Assembly (NCBI RefSeq): GCF_965200405.1
Contig: NZ_OZ241356.1
Coordinates: 2,108,001-2,172,000, forward strand
Origin: Glacieibacterium sp965200405
Lineage (GTDB): Bacteria > Pseudomonadota > Alphaproteobacteria > Sphingomonadales > Sphingomonadaceae
Direction of reading: 5' to 3'
Length of the DNA: 64,000 nt
This document shows, piece by piece, positions 16,261 to 25,272 of this stretch. Position numbers and translations under genes: made by a program. Position 1 is the first letter of the stretch. Every line of letters begins with the position of its first letter. A model generated the notes under the pieces. It worked only from the letters and a program-made list of their open reading frames with translations. It was not told the DNA's origin and did not search any database.

Positions 16261-17006
16261 ACCGGTAACGCGGTCATAAAATAATTGACCGAGGCATCGC
16301 GGCCGAGGACGAAACCCGTCCCCGGCCGCCATGTCATTCCCGACGTATCGATCGTCTCGAACCCGGCCAGCGCCAGTTCGCTCGCCAGTTCACCAGGCTG
16401 GACGAACTTGCTCCAGTCGTGCGCCCCACGCGGGATCGAGCGCAGCACCTGCTCCGCCCCGACGATCAGCGTCGCATAGGACAGCGGCGTGCGGTTCGGC
16501 GTCGACATCACCAGCAGCCCGTCGTCGCTCAGCAGCGCCCGCAATGCTGCAAGAAATGCTGCACGGTCGGCGACATGCTCGACGACCTCCAGGCAGGTAA
16601 TCAGGTCGAAGCGCGCGCCCTCGGCCGCCAGCGCCTCCACCGAAATGCAACGATACTCGACCCCCAGCGCGCCGGCATGCAGCGCCGCCACCGCGATGTT
16701 CTCGGGCGCAGCGTCGATCCCGGTGACGCTCGCACCCATGCGCGCCAGCGGCTCGGTCACCAGCCCGGCGCCACAGCCGACGTCGAGCGCCCGCTTGCCC
16801 GCCAGCGCCGCCCGGGCGCGCGGGTCCAGCGACCAGCGCAGCACCGCCGCGTCGCGGATATAGCTCAATCGCAGCGGGTTGATCCGGTGCAGCATCGCCG
16901 AGCTGCCCTTGGGATCCCACCAGTCGGCTGCCAGCCCACCGAAGAACGCCGCCTCGGCCGGATTCGTCGTTACCGCCGAAACGGCCGGGCTTACCTTGCT
17001 TTGCAC
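16257..17006 (-). CDS. ubiG: Ubiquinone biosynthesis O-methyltransferase
   Basis: SAM-dependent enzyme making both O-methylations of ubiquinone biosynthesis. The 249-residue product contains the UbiG opening NPAEAAFFGGLAADWWDPKG, the SAM motif ALDVGCGAGLVTEPLA, and FDLITCLEVVEHVAD. No ATG lies close to the conserved start; the GTG at 17006 (VQSKVSPAV...) is the best choice, though its AGGGG ribosome site is very near. The frame remains open far upstream across lysC, which is artefactual. It is divergent from lysC. Confidence 0.9.
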   Translation of the reverse strand: MQSKVSPAVSAVTTNPAEAAFFGGLAADWWDPKGSSAMLHRINPLRLSYIRDAAVLRWSLDPRARAALAGKRALDVGCGAGLVTEPLARMGASVTGIDAAPENIAVAALHAGALGVEYRCISVEALAAEGARFDLITCLEVVEHVADRAAFLAALRALLSDDGLLVMSTPNRTPLSYATLIVGAEQVLRSIPRGAHDWSKFVQPGELASELALAGFETIDTSGMTWRPGTGFVLGRDASVNYFMTALPV

Positions 17007-17076
17007 CCCCTGTCTTTCTATCAGGGCGACGCATTCATCAACCCTCCACGTCGCCGCACAGGAAGTCCCAGCCAGC

Positions 17077-18300
17077 ATGGCCCGTATCGTCATGAAATTC
17101 GGCGGCACGTCGATGGCCGGCATCGAGCGCATTCGCGGCGTCGCCGCCCGCGTCAAAGCCGAGGTCGAGCGCGGCAACGAGGTCGCCGTCGTCGTCTCCG
17201 CGATGGCCGGCGAGACCGACCGGCTGGTCGGCTTCTGCCGCGAGGCCGCGCCGCTTGCCGATCCGTGCGAATACGACGTGGTCGTCGCCTCGGGCGAGCA
17301 GGTCACCGCCGGGCTGCTCGCCATCGCCTTGCAGTCGCTCGGCCTGAAGGCGCGCTCCTGGCTCGGCTGGCAGTTGCCGGTGCACACCAGCGCGGCGCAC
17401 GGCTCGGCGCGGATCGAGGACATCGACACCGTCGCCGCACTCGCCGCGATGGCCGGTGGCATGGTCGTCGTCATGCCGGGCTTCCAGGGCGTCGATGCCG
17501 CGGGCCGGATCACGACGCTGGGTCGCGGCGGCTCCGATACGTCGGCGGTGGCGCTGGCCGCGGCATTGAAGGCCGATCGCTGCGACATCTACACCGACGT
17601 CGACGGCGTCTATACCACCGACCCGCGCATCGTGCCGCGGGCCCGCAAGCTCGACCGCATCACCTATGAGGAAATGCTGGAACTCGCCTCGGTCGGTGCC
17701 AAGGTGCTGCAGACCCGCTCGGTCGAGCTGGCGATGAAGGAAAAAGTGCGTGTCCAGGTGCTGTCGAGCTTCAGCGACGTACCGGGCACGATGGTCGTCG
17801 ATGAGGATGAAATCGTGGAACAGGAACTGATCGCCGGCGTCGCGTACAATCGTAACGAAGCCAAGGTAACCGTCATCGGCGTTCCCGATCGCCCCGGCGT
17901 CGTCGCCGCGATCTTCGGGCCGCTCGCGGAGGCCAATGTCAACGTCGACATGATCGTCCAGAACATCGCCCATACCACCCGGAAGACCGACGTCACCTTC
18001 ACCGTGCCGCGCACCGAGCTGGTGCTGTCGCTCGACGTGCTCGCGCGTATCCGCGGCGATATCGGCTATGAGGAAGTGCTGTCCGACGACGCCGTCGCCA
18101 AGATCTCGGTGGTCGGCGTCGGCATGCGCAGCCACGCCGGCGTCGCGGTGACGATGTTCAAGGCGCTGGCGGACCGCGGCATCAACATCCAGGCGATCAC
18201 CACCTCGGAGATCAAGGTCAGCGTGCTGATCGCCGAGGAATATACCGAGCTTGCGGTCCGCGTTCTCCACACCGCTTATGGGCTGGACGCCGCCGCATGA
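17077..18300 (+). CDS. lysC: Aspartate kinase
   Basis: Phosphorylates aspartate to aspartyl phosphate, the entry to lysine, threonine, methionine and diaminopimelate. The 407-residue monofunctional enzyme has MARIVMKFGGTSM at the N-terminus, TLGRGGSDTSAVALAAAL and DIYTDVDGVYTTDPR in the kinase domain, and two C-terminal ACT domains (VIGVPDRPGVVAAIF ... ISVVGVGMRSHAGVA) that bind feedback inhibitors. The ATG at 17077 has AGGAAG upstream. Its stop overlaps the next gene in ATGA. Confidence 0.95.
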   Translation: MARIVMKFGGTSMAGIERIRGVAARVKAEVERGNEVAVVVSAMAGETDRLVGFCREAAPLADPCEYDVVVASGEQVTAGLLAIALQSLGLKARSWLGWQLPVHTSAAHGSARIEDIDTVAALAAMAGGMVVVMPGFQGVDAAGRITTLGRGGSDTSAVALAAALKADRCDIYTDVDGVYTTDPRIVPRARKLDRITYEEMLELASVGAKVLQTRSVELAMKEKVRVQVLSSFSDVPGTMVVDEDEIVEQELIAGVAYNRNEAKVTVIGVPDRPGVVAAIFGPLAEANVNVDMIVQNIAHTTRKTDVTFTVPRTELVLSLDVLARIRGDIGYEEVLSDDAVAKISVVGVGMRSHAGVAVTMFKALADRGINIQAITTSEIKVSVLIAEEYTELAVRVLHTAYGLDAAA

Positions 18301-19346
18301 GTCGCCTCGACGATCTGTCGGCCCGCGGCACCGATTTCCTCGGCTCGCGCTACGCCATCATGGCGGGCGCGATGAGCTGGGTGTCGGAGCGCCACCTGGT
18401 GTCGGCGATCAGCAACGCCGGCGGCTTCGGCGTGATCGCCTGCGGGGCGATGTCGCCCGCGCTGCTCGACACCGAGATCGCCGCGACCAAGGCGATGACC
18501 GACAAGCCGTTCGGCGTGAATTTGATCACCTTGCACCCGCAGATGAACGACCTGATCGACATCTGCGCCAAGCACGGTGTCAGCCATGTCGTGCTCGCCG
18601 GCGGCCTGCCCCCCGGCGGCGCCATCGAGCGGATCAAGTCGAACGGCGCCAAGCTGATGTGCTTCGCGCCGGCGCTCGCATTGGCCAAGAAGCTCGTCCG
18701 CTCCGGCGTCGATGCACTGGTCATCGAGGGCTCCGAGGCCGGCGGCCATATCGGCCCGGTGTCGACCTCGGTGCTGGCGCAGGAGATCCTGCCCAACGTG
18801 CGCGACGTGCCGATCTTCGTTGCAGGCGGCATCGGGCGCGGCACCGCCATCGCCGCCTATCTCGAAATGGGTGCTGCCGGCGTCCAGCTCGGCACGCGCT
18901 TTGCCGCGGCCACCGAGAGCATCGCCCATGCCAATTTCAAGCGCGCCTTCGTCCGCGCCTCGGCCCGCGACGCCGTCGCCAGCGTCCAGCTCGACGGCCG
19001 CCTGCCGGTCATCCCGGTTCGCGCCCTGAAAAACATTGGCAGCGAGGCGTTCACCGCCAAGCAGCGCGAGATGGTCGGTCACATCGACACCGGCGCCGTC
19101 GAGCTGTCCGAGGCCCAGCTCCAGATCGAGCATTATTGGGCGGGTGCGCTGCGCCGCGCGGTCATCGACGGCGACATCGAGAACGGCTCGCTGATGGCGG
19201 GCCAGTCGGTCGGCATGGTGACCAGCGTCCAGCCGGTCGCCGAGATCATCGCCGAACTGGTGAGCGAAGCCGAGGCGTCGCTGGCCAGCCGCCACCAGCC
19301 GTTGCTGCCGGCCCAGCCGCTCCACGTCGCGACGGCCAGCGGCTAG
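18297..19346 (+). CDS. Nitronate monooxygenase (2-nitropropane dioxygenase-like)
   Basis: FMN-dependent TIM-barrel enzyme of 349 residues that oxidises alkyl nitronates, or an enoyl-reductase-like relative. Visible motifs are IMAGAMSWVSERHLVSAISN, NAGGFGVIACG, the catalytic-His region EGSEAGGHIGP, and the FMN phosphate loop FVAGGIGRGTAIAAYLEMGA. The ATG overlaps the lysC stop and ptsP follows after one base, so it sits inside a lysC-ptsP transcript. The physiological substrate is unknown. Confidence 0.88.
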   Translation: MSRLDDLSARGTDFLGSRYAIMAGAMSWVSERHLVSAISNAGGFGVIACGAMSPALLDTEIAATKAMTDKPFGVNLITLHPQMNDLIDICAKHGVSHVVLAGGLPPGGAIERIKSNGAKLMCFAPALALAKKLVRSGVDALVIEGSEAGGHIGPVSTSVLAQEILPNVRDVPIFVAGGIGRGTAIAAYLEMGAAGVQLGTRFAAATESIAHANFKRAFVRASARDAVASVQLDGRLPVIPVRALKNIGSEAFTAKQREMVGHIDTGAVELSEAQLQIEHYWAGALRRAVIDGDIENGSLMAGQSVGMVTSVQPVAEIIAELVSEAEASLASRHQPLLPAQPLHVATASG

Positions 19347-19347
19347 C

Positions 19348-21615
19348 ATGCCCCCGGTCTCCGCCGCCCGCGCCATGCTGCGCCGCCTCCACGAGGTGAT
19401 GGCGTCGAAGGGACACGCGCAGTCCAAGCTCAACGCGGTCGTCGGCATCGTCGCCGAACAACTGACCAGCGAGGTCTGCTCGATCTACCTGCTGCGTGAC
19501 GGCAGCCTCGAACTCTACGCCACCAAGGGGCTGGCGCAGTCCGCCGTCCATGTCACCAAGCTGGCGCTCGGCCAGGGCCTGGTCGGCACCATCGCCGCGA
19601 CGCGCGAGCCGCTCAACCTGGCGGAAGCCCGCGCCCACCCGGACTTCGCCTATCGCCCCGAGACCGGCGAGGAGGATTATCACAGCTTCGCCGGCGTCCC
19701 GATCCTGCGCCGCGAGGCTGCGATCGGCGTCCTCGGCGTCCAGCATGCCGACCCGCGCGAGTATGAGGACGTCGAGATCGAGGCGTTGCAGACCGTCGCG
19801 ATGGTGCTGTCCGAGCTGATCGCCGGCGCCGGGCTGGTCGATGACCTGGCGGTCGCCCAGGCGCGTGCCCAGGCCAGCGGCCCAATCCGCCTGACCGGCC
19901 TCAAGCTGGTCGAGGGCTTCGCTCGCGGCAAGGCGACCCTTCACCAGCCCCGCGTCGTCATCGAGCATACCGTTGCCGAGGACACCGAGGCCGAGCGCCG
20001 CCGCGTCTACGGCGCCTTCACCAAGATGCGCGAGCAGATCGACCGCATGATGGGCCAGGCCGAGTTCACCGGCGGCGGCGAGCATGAGGAGATCCTCGAT
20101 ACCTACAAGGCGTTCGCCTATGACGAGGGCTGGTCGCGGCGGATCAACGAGGCGATCGATTCAGGGCTAACCGCCGAGGCGGCGATCGAGCGCGTCCAGC
20201 AGCGCACCCGCGCCCGCATGCGCTCGATCCCCGACCCGTATCTGCGCGAGCGGCTGGCCGACCTCGACGACCTGTCGAACCGGCTGATCCGCATCGTCGC
20301 CGGTCAGCTCGGCACCGCGGCGCAGTCGGGGCTGCGGTCCGACATCATCCTGCTGGCGCGTAACCTCGGGCCCGCCGAACTGCTCGAATACGACCGGCGC
20401 TTCCTGAAAGGGGTCGTGCTGGAGGAGGGTTCGCTCACCGCCCATGTCACCATCGTCGCGCGGGCGATGGGCGTGCCGGTGCTGGGGCGGGTCCGCGATT
20501 TCCGCACTTCTATCTCGGACGGCGACGAGCTGCTGCTCGACGTCGGCAACGCCGCGCTGTTCGTCCGTCCGACGGCGGAAATGATCAAGTCGTACAACAC
20601 CATGAGCGCGCTCAAGGCCAAGCGCCAGGCTAGCTATGCCAAGCTGCGCGACCTGCCTGCAGTCACCCTCGACGGCCTGCCGGTGACGCTGATGATGAAT
20701 GCCGGGCTGCGCGACGATGCAGAGGCGTTGAAGCTGACCAATGCCGACGGCATCGGGCTGTTCCGAACCGAGTTCCAGTTTCTGGTCGCCGCCACCCTGC
20801 CGCGCCGGGAGCGCCAGACGGCGCTGTACTCGGCGGTCCTCGACGCGGCGGGCGACAAGCCGGTGGTGTTTCGCACCGTCGACATCGGTGGCGACAAGGC
20901 CGTCGCCTATATGCGCGCCGACACCGCCGAGGAGGAAAATCCGGCAATGGGCTGGCGGGCGCTGCGCCTCGCGCTCGACCGTGCCGGCTTGATGAAGGTG
21001 CAGGCGCGGGCGTTGCTCGACGCCGCCGCCGGGCGGACGCTCAACGTCATGTTCCCGATGATCAGCGAGCCTTGGGAGTTCGACGCGGCGAAGGCCATCG
21101 TCGAGGCGCAGCGCGAATGGATCGTCGGGCAGGGCAGGGCGATGCCGCTGGCGATCCGCTACGGCGCGATGCTCGAAGTCCCGGCGCTTGCGGAGGCGCT
21201 CGACGTGCTGCTGCCCAAGCTCGATTTCCTGTCGATCGGGACCAACGACCTGACCCAGTTCCTGTTCGCCGCCGATCGCGCCAACCCGCGCCTCGCCGAC
21301 CGCTACGACTGGCTGTCGCCCAGCGTCCTGCGCTTCCTGCGCCGCGTCGTTCGCGCCTGCACCGAGGCCGGCGTGCCGGTGACGGTCTGCGGCGAGATGG
21401 GCGGGCGTCCGCTGGAGGCGCTGGCATTGCTGGCGCTCGGCATCGACCGGCTGTCGATCAGCCCCGCCGCCGTGCTGCCGATCAAGGCGATGGTGCGCTC
21501 CGCCGAACTGCTGCCGCTGCGCACCGCGATGACCGGCTGGCTCGACGCCCCCGGCAGCGACATTCGCGGCGAGCTCGCGAAGCTGGCGGATACGCTGGGG
21601 ATCATACGAGGCTAG
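19348..21615 (+). CDS. ptsP: Phosphoenolpyruvate-protein phosphotransferase PtsP (EI-Ntr)
   Basis: First enzyme of the nitrogen-type phosphotransferase system, passing phosphate from PEP to NPr and then EIIA-Ntr. The 755-residue protein has an N-terminal GAF domain (about 20-165), which in relatives senses glutamine or other nitrogen signals. The swivelling domain has active His366 in EGSLTAHVTIVARAMGVPV. The PEP-binding barrel shows GIGLFRTEFQF, NPAMGWRALRL, FLSIGTNDLTQF and the catalytic Cys in VTVCGEMGGRP. It follows the nitronate monooxygenase by one base. NPr and EIIA genes are not in the window. Confidence 0.94.
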   Translation: MPPVSAARAMLRRLHEVMASKGHAQSKLNAVVGIVAEQLTSEVCSIYLLRDGSLELYATKGLAQSAVHVTKLALGQGLVGTIAATREPLNLAEARAHPDFAYRPETGEEDYHSFAGVPILRREAAIGVLGVQHADPREYEDVEIEALQTVAMVLSELIAGAGLVDDLAVAQARAQASGPIRLTGLKLVEGFARGKATLHQPRVVIEHTVAEDTEAERRRVYGAFTKMREQIDRMMGQAEFTGGGEHEEILDTYKAFAYDEGWSRRINEAIDSGLTAEAAIERVQQRTRARMRSIPDPYLRERLADLDDLSNRLIRIVAGQLGTAAQSGLRSDIILLARNLGPAELLEYDRRFLKGVVLEEGSLTAHVTIVARAMGVPVLGRVRDFRTSISDGDELLLDVGNAALFVRPTAEMIKSYNTMSALKAKRQASYAKLRDLPAVTLDGLPVTLMMNAGLRDDAEALKLTNADGIGLFRTEFQFLVAATLPRRERQTALYSAVLDAAGDKPVVFRTVDIGGDKAVAYMRADTAEEENPAMGWRALRLALDRAGLMKVQARALLDAAAGRTLNVMFPMISEPWEFDAAKAIVEAQREWIVGQGRAMPLAIRYGAMLEVPALAEALDVLLPKLDFLSIGTNDLTQFLFAADRANPRLADRYDWLSPSVLRFLRRVVRACTEAGVPVTVCGEMGGRPLEALALLALGIDRLSISPAAVLPIKAMVRSAELLPLRTAMTGWLDAPGSDIRGELAKLADTLGIIRG

Positions 21616-21644
21616 CGTCGCCGGTCGGCCGCCACGATTGCGGC

Positions 21645-21710
21645 TTGACCCTTATAAACCTATATGGTACTAAAAAGGTGCCGAGCTGAGCCTGGTTCGC
21701 CACCGGGCTC
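21645..21710 (+). promoter_or_regulatory. Promoter-like element followed by a hairpin, no gene behind it
   Basis: TTGACC (21645-21650), 17 bases, TACTAA (21668-21673) is a good sigma-70-type promoter pointing rightward after ptsP. About 15 bases on, GAGCCTGGT-TCGCC-ACCGGGCTC (21688-21710) forms a 9-bp stem. No open frame starts before the convergent SH3 gene ends at 21768. Candidate small RNA, or antisense control of that gene. Confidence 0.4.
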
Positions 21711-21767
21711 GAATACGACCATCGTACGTGTAACCTTCGTAACCTTATTCATCTTCGCGGCCGGATT

Positions 21768-22289
21768 TCAGCCTTCGATACGCTCGTTCGGATAGATGCC
21801 CCACAATTGGTTGCGCAGGATATAGCCGCCCTTGCCGTCACGCGCGACGCGGCACCACTCGCCCTCGCACAGCACGACCGAGACCAGCGCGCCGGGCTCG
21901 ATGCGCCACACCGGCGGCGAAGACAGGTCAGGGCGCGTGTACAGCGTCCGGATCTGGCGGGTCACCATCGCGGTGCGCTCGCCGGTCAGCAGGCTCTTGT
22001 TGATCCAGCCGGTCGCGGCGCTCTCGTCACGGACCTGGCGCCAGATCTGGTACTCCTTGATGACCTCGACCGGCAGGCCCTTGCGGACATAGACATAGGC
22101 CACCGGATACTGGTCGCCGGGGCCGGTGCGGACGAAAGCCTTGCCGGGCTTGATCGAGACGAAGCGCGGGACGGGCAGCCCCGACGTGCCGTCGTCGCGC
22201 TCCATCGGCGCCGCTCCGGCCAGCATCGCCGCAGCGGGCAACAGCAGGGCAGCGCGCAACAAGCGGGCGAGAAGGGGAGTGGCGATCAC
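21768..22289 (-). CDS. Exported bacterial SH3-domain protein
   Basis: A 173-residue precursor with an N-terminal signal peptide (LLARLLRAALLLPAAAMLAGA). Two SH3b-like repeats follow: FVRTGPGDQYPVAYVYVRKG ... WRQVRDESAATGWINKSLL, and LYTRPDLSSPPVWRIEPG ... WCRVARDGKGGYILRN. Such proteins bind cell-wall or other periplasmic ligands; no enzymatic domain is attached. It is the widespread alphaproteobacterial 'SH3 domain-containing protein' of unknown exact role. Divergent from the 2-hydroxyacid dehydrogenase. Confidence 0.8.
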   Translation of the reverse strand: MIATPLLARLLRAALLLPAAAMLAGAAPMERDDGTSGLPVPRFVSIKPGKAFVRTGPGDQYPVAYVYVRKGLPVEVIKEYQIWRQVRDESAATGWINKSLLTGERTAMVTRQIRTLYTRPDLSSPPVWRIEPGALVSVVLCEGEWCRVARDGKGGYILRNQLWGIYPNERIEG

Positions 22290-22368
22290 ATGCGAGCCTT
22301 AGCGCGCCGGGGCTGCGGTTGGGAAGCCGCTTGACGCCGTATCGGCCCGCCCGCTAGCGCATGCGGTG

Positions 22369-23358
22369 ATGTCTATCCGGCCGCGCCCCAAGACCGTCGT
22401 CACCCGCCGCCTGCCCGGCGCGGTCGAAACCCGGCTCGCCGAACTGTTCGACGTGACCCTCAACCCCGACGACGCGCCGATGGACGCCGCCGCGCTGGCC
22501 CGGGCCGTCGCCACCGCCGAGGTGCTGGTGCCGACCGTCACCGACGAGATCGACGCCTCGGTCATCGGCGCCGCCGGGCCCGACCTCAAGCTGATCGCCA
22601 GCTTCGGCGCCGGGGTCGACCATATCGACCTCGCGGCCGCCCGGGCTCGCGGCATCGTCGTCACCAACACGCCGGGCGTGTTGACCGACGACACCGCCGA
22701 GATGGTGCTGGCCCTGATCCTGTCGGTGCCGCGCCGCCTCGCAGAGGGCGAGAAGCTGGTGCGCTCGGGCGGCTGGACGGGCTGGACCCCGACCGGGCTG
22801 CTCGGCCACCGGGTGCGGGGCAAGTCGCTCGGCATCATCGGCTTGGGCCGCATCGGCCAGGCCGTCGCGACCCGCGCCGCCGCCTTCGGGCTGAGCATCC
22901 ACTATCACAACCGCCGCCGCCTGCCGCTCAGCGTCGAGGCACTGCTCAAGGCGCACTGGCATGCTGACCTGCATGCCATGCTGCGCAGCGTCGACATCGT
23001 CAGCATCAACTGCCCGCACACCCCGGCGACCCACCGCCTGATCGACGCCGCCGCCCTCGCCGCGATGCAGCAGCACGCCTATCTGATCAACACCGCCCGC
23101 GGCGAGATCGTCCATGAGGCGGCACTGGTGGCCGCGCTGGCGAGCGGACAGATGGCCGGCGCCGGGCTCGACGTCTTTGAGAATGAGCCCGAGGTCACGC
23201 CGGCGCTGCTCGACCTGCCCAACGTCGTGCTGCTGCCCCATATGGGTTCGGCGACGTTCGAGGGGCGGCAGGCGATGGGCGACAAGGTCATCGCCAACAT
23301 CCGCAGCTGGGTCGACGGTCACCGCCCGCCCGACCAGGTCCTCGAGGGCTGGCTGTAG
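22369..23358 (+). CDS. D-2-hydroxyacid dehydrogenase (glyoxylate/hydroxypyruvate reductase type)
   Basis: NAD(P)-dependent reduction of a 2-oxoacid to a D-2-hydroxyacid; the sequence resembles GyaR/GhrB glyoxylate reductases. The 329-residue protein has the Rossmann motif GIIGLGRIGQAVATRA, INTARGEIVHEAAL with the catalytic Arg, FENEPEV with the Glu, and LLPHMGSAT with the catalytic His. GTG at 22366 directly precedes the ATG at 22369, so the first residue is ambiguous. It lies alone between the SH3 and lipoprotein genes. Confidence 0.88.
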   Translation: MSIRPRPKTVVTRRLPGAVETRLAELFDVTLNPDDAPMDAAALARAVATAEVLVPTVTDEIDASVIGAAGPDLKLIASFGAGVDHIDLAAARARGIVVTNTPGVLTDDTAEMVLALILSVPRRLAEGEKLVRSGGWTGWTPTGLLGHRVRGKSLGIIGLGRIGQAVATRAAAFGLSIHYHNRRRLPLSVEALLKAHWHADLHAMLRSVDIVSINCPHTPATHRLIDAAALAAMQQHAYLINTARGEIVHEAALVAALASGQMAGAGLDVFENEPEVTPALLDLPNVVLLPHMGSATFEGRQAMGDKVIANIRSWVDGHRPPDQVLEGWL

Positions 23359-23414
23359 GCGGAACGCGGCGGCGGAATGTTCGTTGAGCCTCCAGACCTA
23401 ATCTGGAGAGAGTT

Positions 23415-23747
23415 ATGTACGCGTTGCCCAAGATGACACTGCTGGCGCTGGTTGCTGCGGGGTCGCTGACTGCGTGTACGACGGACCGCTACGGCGATCA
23501 GCGCCTCAACGGCACGGGCCGCGGTGCGCTGATCGGTGCCGCTGGTGGTGCCGTCGTCGGTGCGCTGACGGGCAACGTCGCGGCCGGCGCTGCGATCGGT
23601 GCCGCCGGTGGCGCGGTCGTCGGCACCATCCAGGACGACAACCGCTACGAGGATCGCGACGGCCGCCGCTACTACTACGACCGCAACAACCGCGACCGCC
23701 GCTACCAGTACAACGACCGCCGCGAGCGGGTCTACGACCCCTACTGA
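23415..23747 (+). CDS. Glycine-zipper 2TM lipoprotein (SlyB/YmgG-like)
   Basis: A 110-residue lipoprotein precursor with lipobox SLTAC (Cys21 as the acylated residue). The middle is a glycine-zipper double helix (GALIGAAGGAVVGALTGN ... AAIGAAGGAVVG). The tail is rich in Tyr, Arg and Asp, unusual beside the zipper and reminiscent of the exported charged proteins at 14951-16260. ATG is preceded by GGAGAG. Relatives sit in the outer membrane and influence envelope integrity. Convergent with the next gene, two bases apart. Confidence 0.85.
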   Translation: MYALPKMTLLALVAAGSLTACTTDRYGDQRLNGTGRGALIGAAGGAVVGALTGNVAAGAAIGAAGGAVVGTIQDDNRYEDRDGRRYYYDRNNRDRRYQYNDRRERVYDPY

Positions 23748-23749
23748 GG

Positions 23750-25168
23750 CTAGGCCCCGGTCATGATCCGGTCGACGAGTTGCTTCACCGTTGGGACGAA
23801 GCCATTCGAGTAGAACGGGTCCTGGGCGAAGCGGAACGCCGAATGTCCCCCGAAGACGAGGTTCTGCTCGGTATCGCCGCCATGGGCGACATCCTGCAGA
23901 GTCTTCTGGATGCAGAACGACCGCGGATCGGCGAGCCGCCCCGTGGTGTTGGTCTCGGTATCCGCCCAACTCGAAAAGGCGCATTGGCTCAGGCAGCCCA
24001 TGCAGTCGGTCTGGTCCTTGCGGATCACCTGCCGCTCCTCGGCACTGACGAACACCAGCGTATTGTCGGGCGTCTTCAACGCCTCGGTGGCGCCATGCGC
24101 ATACCATTCGCGGGCGTGGAGCAGGTCGTCGCGGGTCACATAATAGTTCTTCCGACCGACGCCGACATCCAGCAGGAACTGGTGATCACCGGTTGCCGTC
24201 GTCGAGAACGCCACCTGCCGCTCCGACCGCAGCTCGAGCGACCGCAAGAACGGATTGCGGATGGCGCTGGAGTAGAAGCCGGTCGGCGAGAACTTGTGCA
24301 GCGAGATGTCGCCCGGCTTGAGCGTCATCAGCCGCGCTTTCCAGCCTTCCGGGATCGGGCTCTCCTGCGTCAGCAGTGGCCGAGTGCCGAACTGGAAGAC
24401 GATCTTGCCGAGTTCCGGATTGTCGATCCAGTCGGTCCACTCGTCGAGGCGCCAGACGCCGCCCGCCATGATGATCGGCACGCTGTCCGCAATGCCAGAC
24501 TCTCGCATCGTCGTGCGCAGGTCACGGACGCGCGGATAGGGATCCTGCGGCGCTCGCGGATCCTCGGCGTTGGACAGGCCGTTATGGCCACCCGCCAGCC
24601 AAGGGTCCTCGTAAACCACCGCGCCCAACCACTCGGCGGCCTTGGAGTAGGCGCGCTTCCACAGGGCGCGGAAGGCCCGGGCGCTGCTGATGATCGGATA
24701 ATAATGGACGCCGTAGGAAGCGGCGATCTCGGACAGCTTGTAAGGCATGCCGGCGCCGCAGGTGACGCCGTTGACCTTGCCGCGGGTGCGCTCGAGCACG
24801 CCGGTCAGCACCCGCTGGGCGCCGCCCATTTCCCACAACACATTTATGTTGAGGCCGCCGACACCGCGACCGAGCTCCGACGACGCCATCTCATAGGCCC
24901 GCTCGACCTGCTGGACAGCGCCATCGATGGCGTACTGAACCAGTTCCTCGTGACGCTCGCGACGCGTCAGGGCGGCGTAGATCTGCGGGATGATCTTGCC
25001 GGTCGGGTCATAGCTGTCGGCATTGACCGCACTGATCGTGCCGACGCCGCCGGTCAGCGCCCAGGCGCCCGACGACAGATGGTTAGTCGCTGCTACGCCC
25101 TTGCCGCCCTCGACCAGCGGCAAAATTTCACGGCCACCCATCAGCACCGACGTAAGTCCATTCAACAT
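23750..25168 (-). CDS. Nitronate monooxygenase-like FMN protein with cysteine-rich C-terminal part
   Basis: A 472-residue relative of the 2-nitropropane dioxygenase / PfaD-like TIM-barrel family, clearly different from the shorter one at 18297. Barrel elements are NHLSSGAWALTGGVGTISAV, VNGVTCGAGMPYKL, YYPIISSARAF and VPIIMAGGVWRLDEW. The C-terminal ~100 residues hold DCMGCLSQCAFSSW and RSFCIQK, several cysteines that could bind metal or an iron-sulphur cluster. NCBI-type names for similar sphingomonad proteins are just 'nitronate monooxygenase'. Substrate unknown. Confidence 0.8.
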   Translation of the reverse strand: MLNGLTSVLMGGREILPLVEGGKGVAATNHLSSGAWALTGGVGTISAVNADSYDPTGKIIPQIYAALTRRERHEELVQYAIDGAVQQVERAYEMASSELGRGVGGLNINVLWEMGGAQRVLTGVLERTRGKVNGVTCGAGMPYKLSEIAASYGVHYYPIISSARAFRALWKRAYSKAAEWLGAVVYEDPWLAGGHNGLSNAEDPRAPQDPYPRVRDLRTTMRESGIADSVPIIMAGGVWRLDEWTDWIDNPELGKIVFQFGTRPLLTQESPIPEGWKARLMTLKPGDISLHKFSPTGFYSSAIRNPFLRSLELRSERQVAFSTTATGDHQFLLDVGVGRKNYYVTRDDLLHAREWYAHGATEALKTPDNTLVFVSAEERQVIRKDQTDCMGCLSQCAFSSWADTETNTTGRLADPRSFCIQKTLQDVAHGGDTEQNLVFGGHSAFRFAQDPFYSNGFVPTVKQLVDRIMTGA

Positions 25169-25272
25169 CGTTAGCCTTGATCGCCTGCCTGTCCTGGCTG
25201 CTTATACGGCTGCTCCAGGACAAAAGCGCCATAAAAGCGCGCTTGCGTACGGCGACTAAAGCGCCCGCACGA

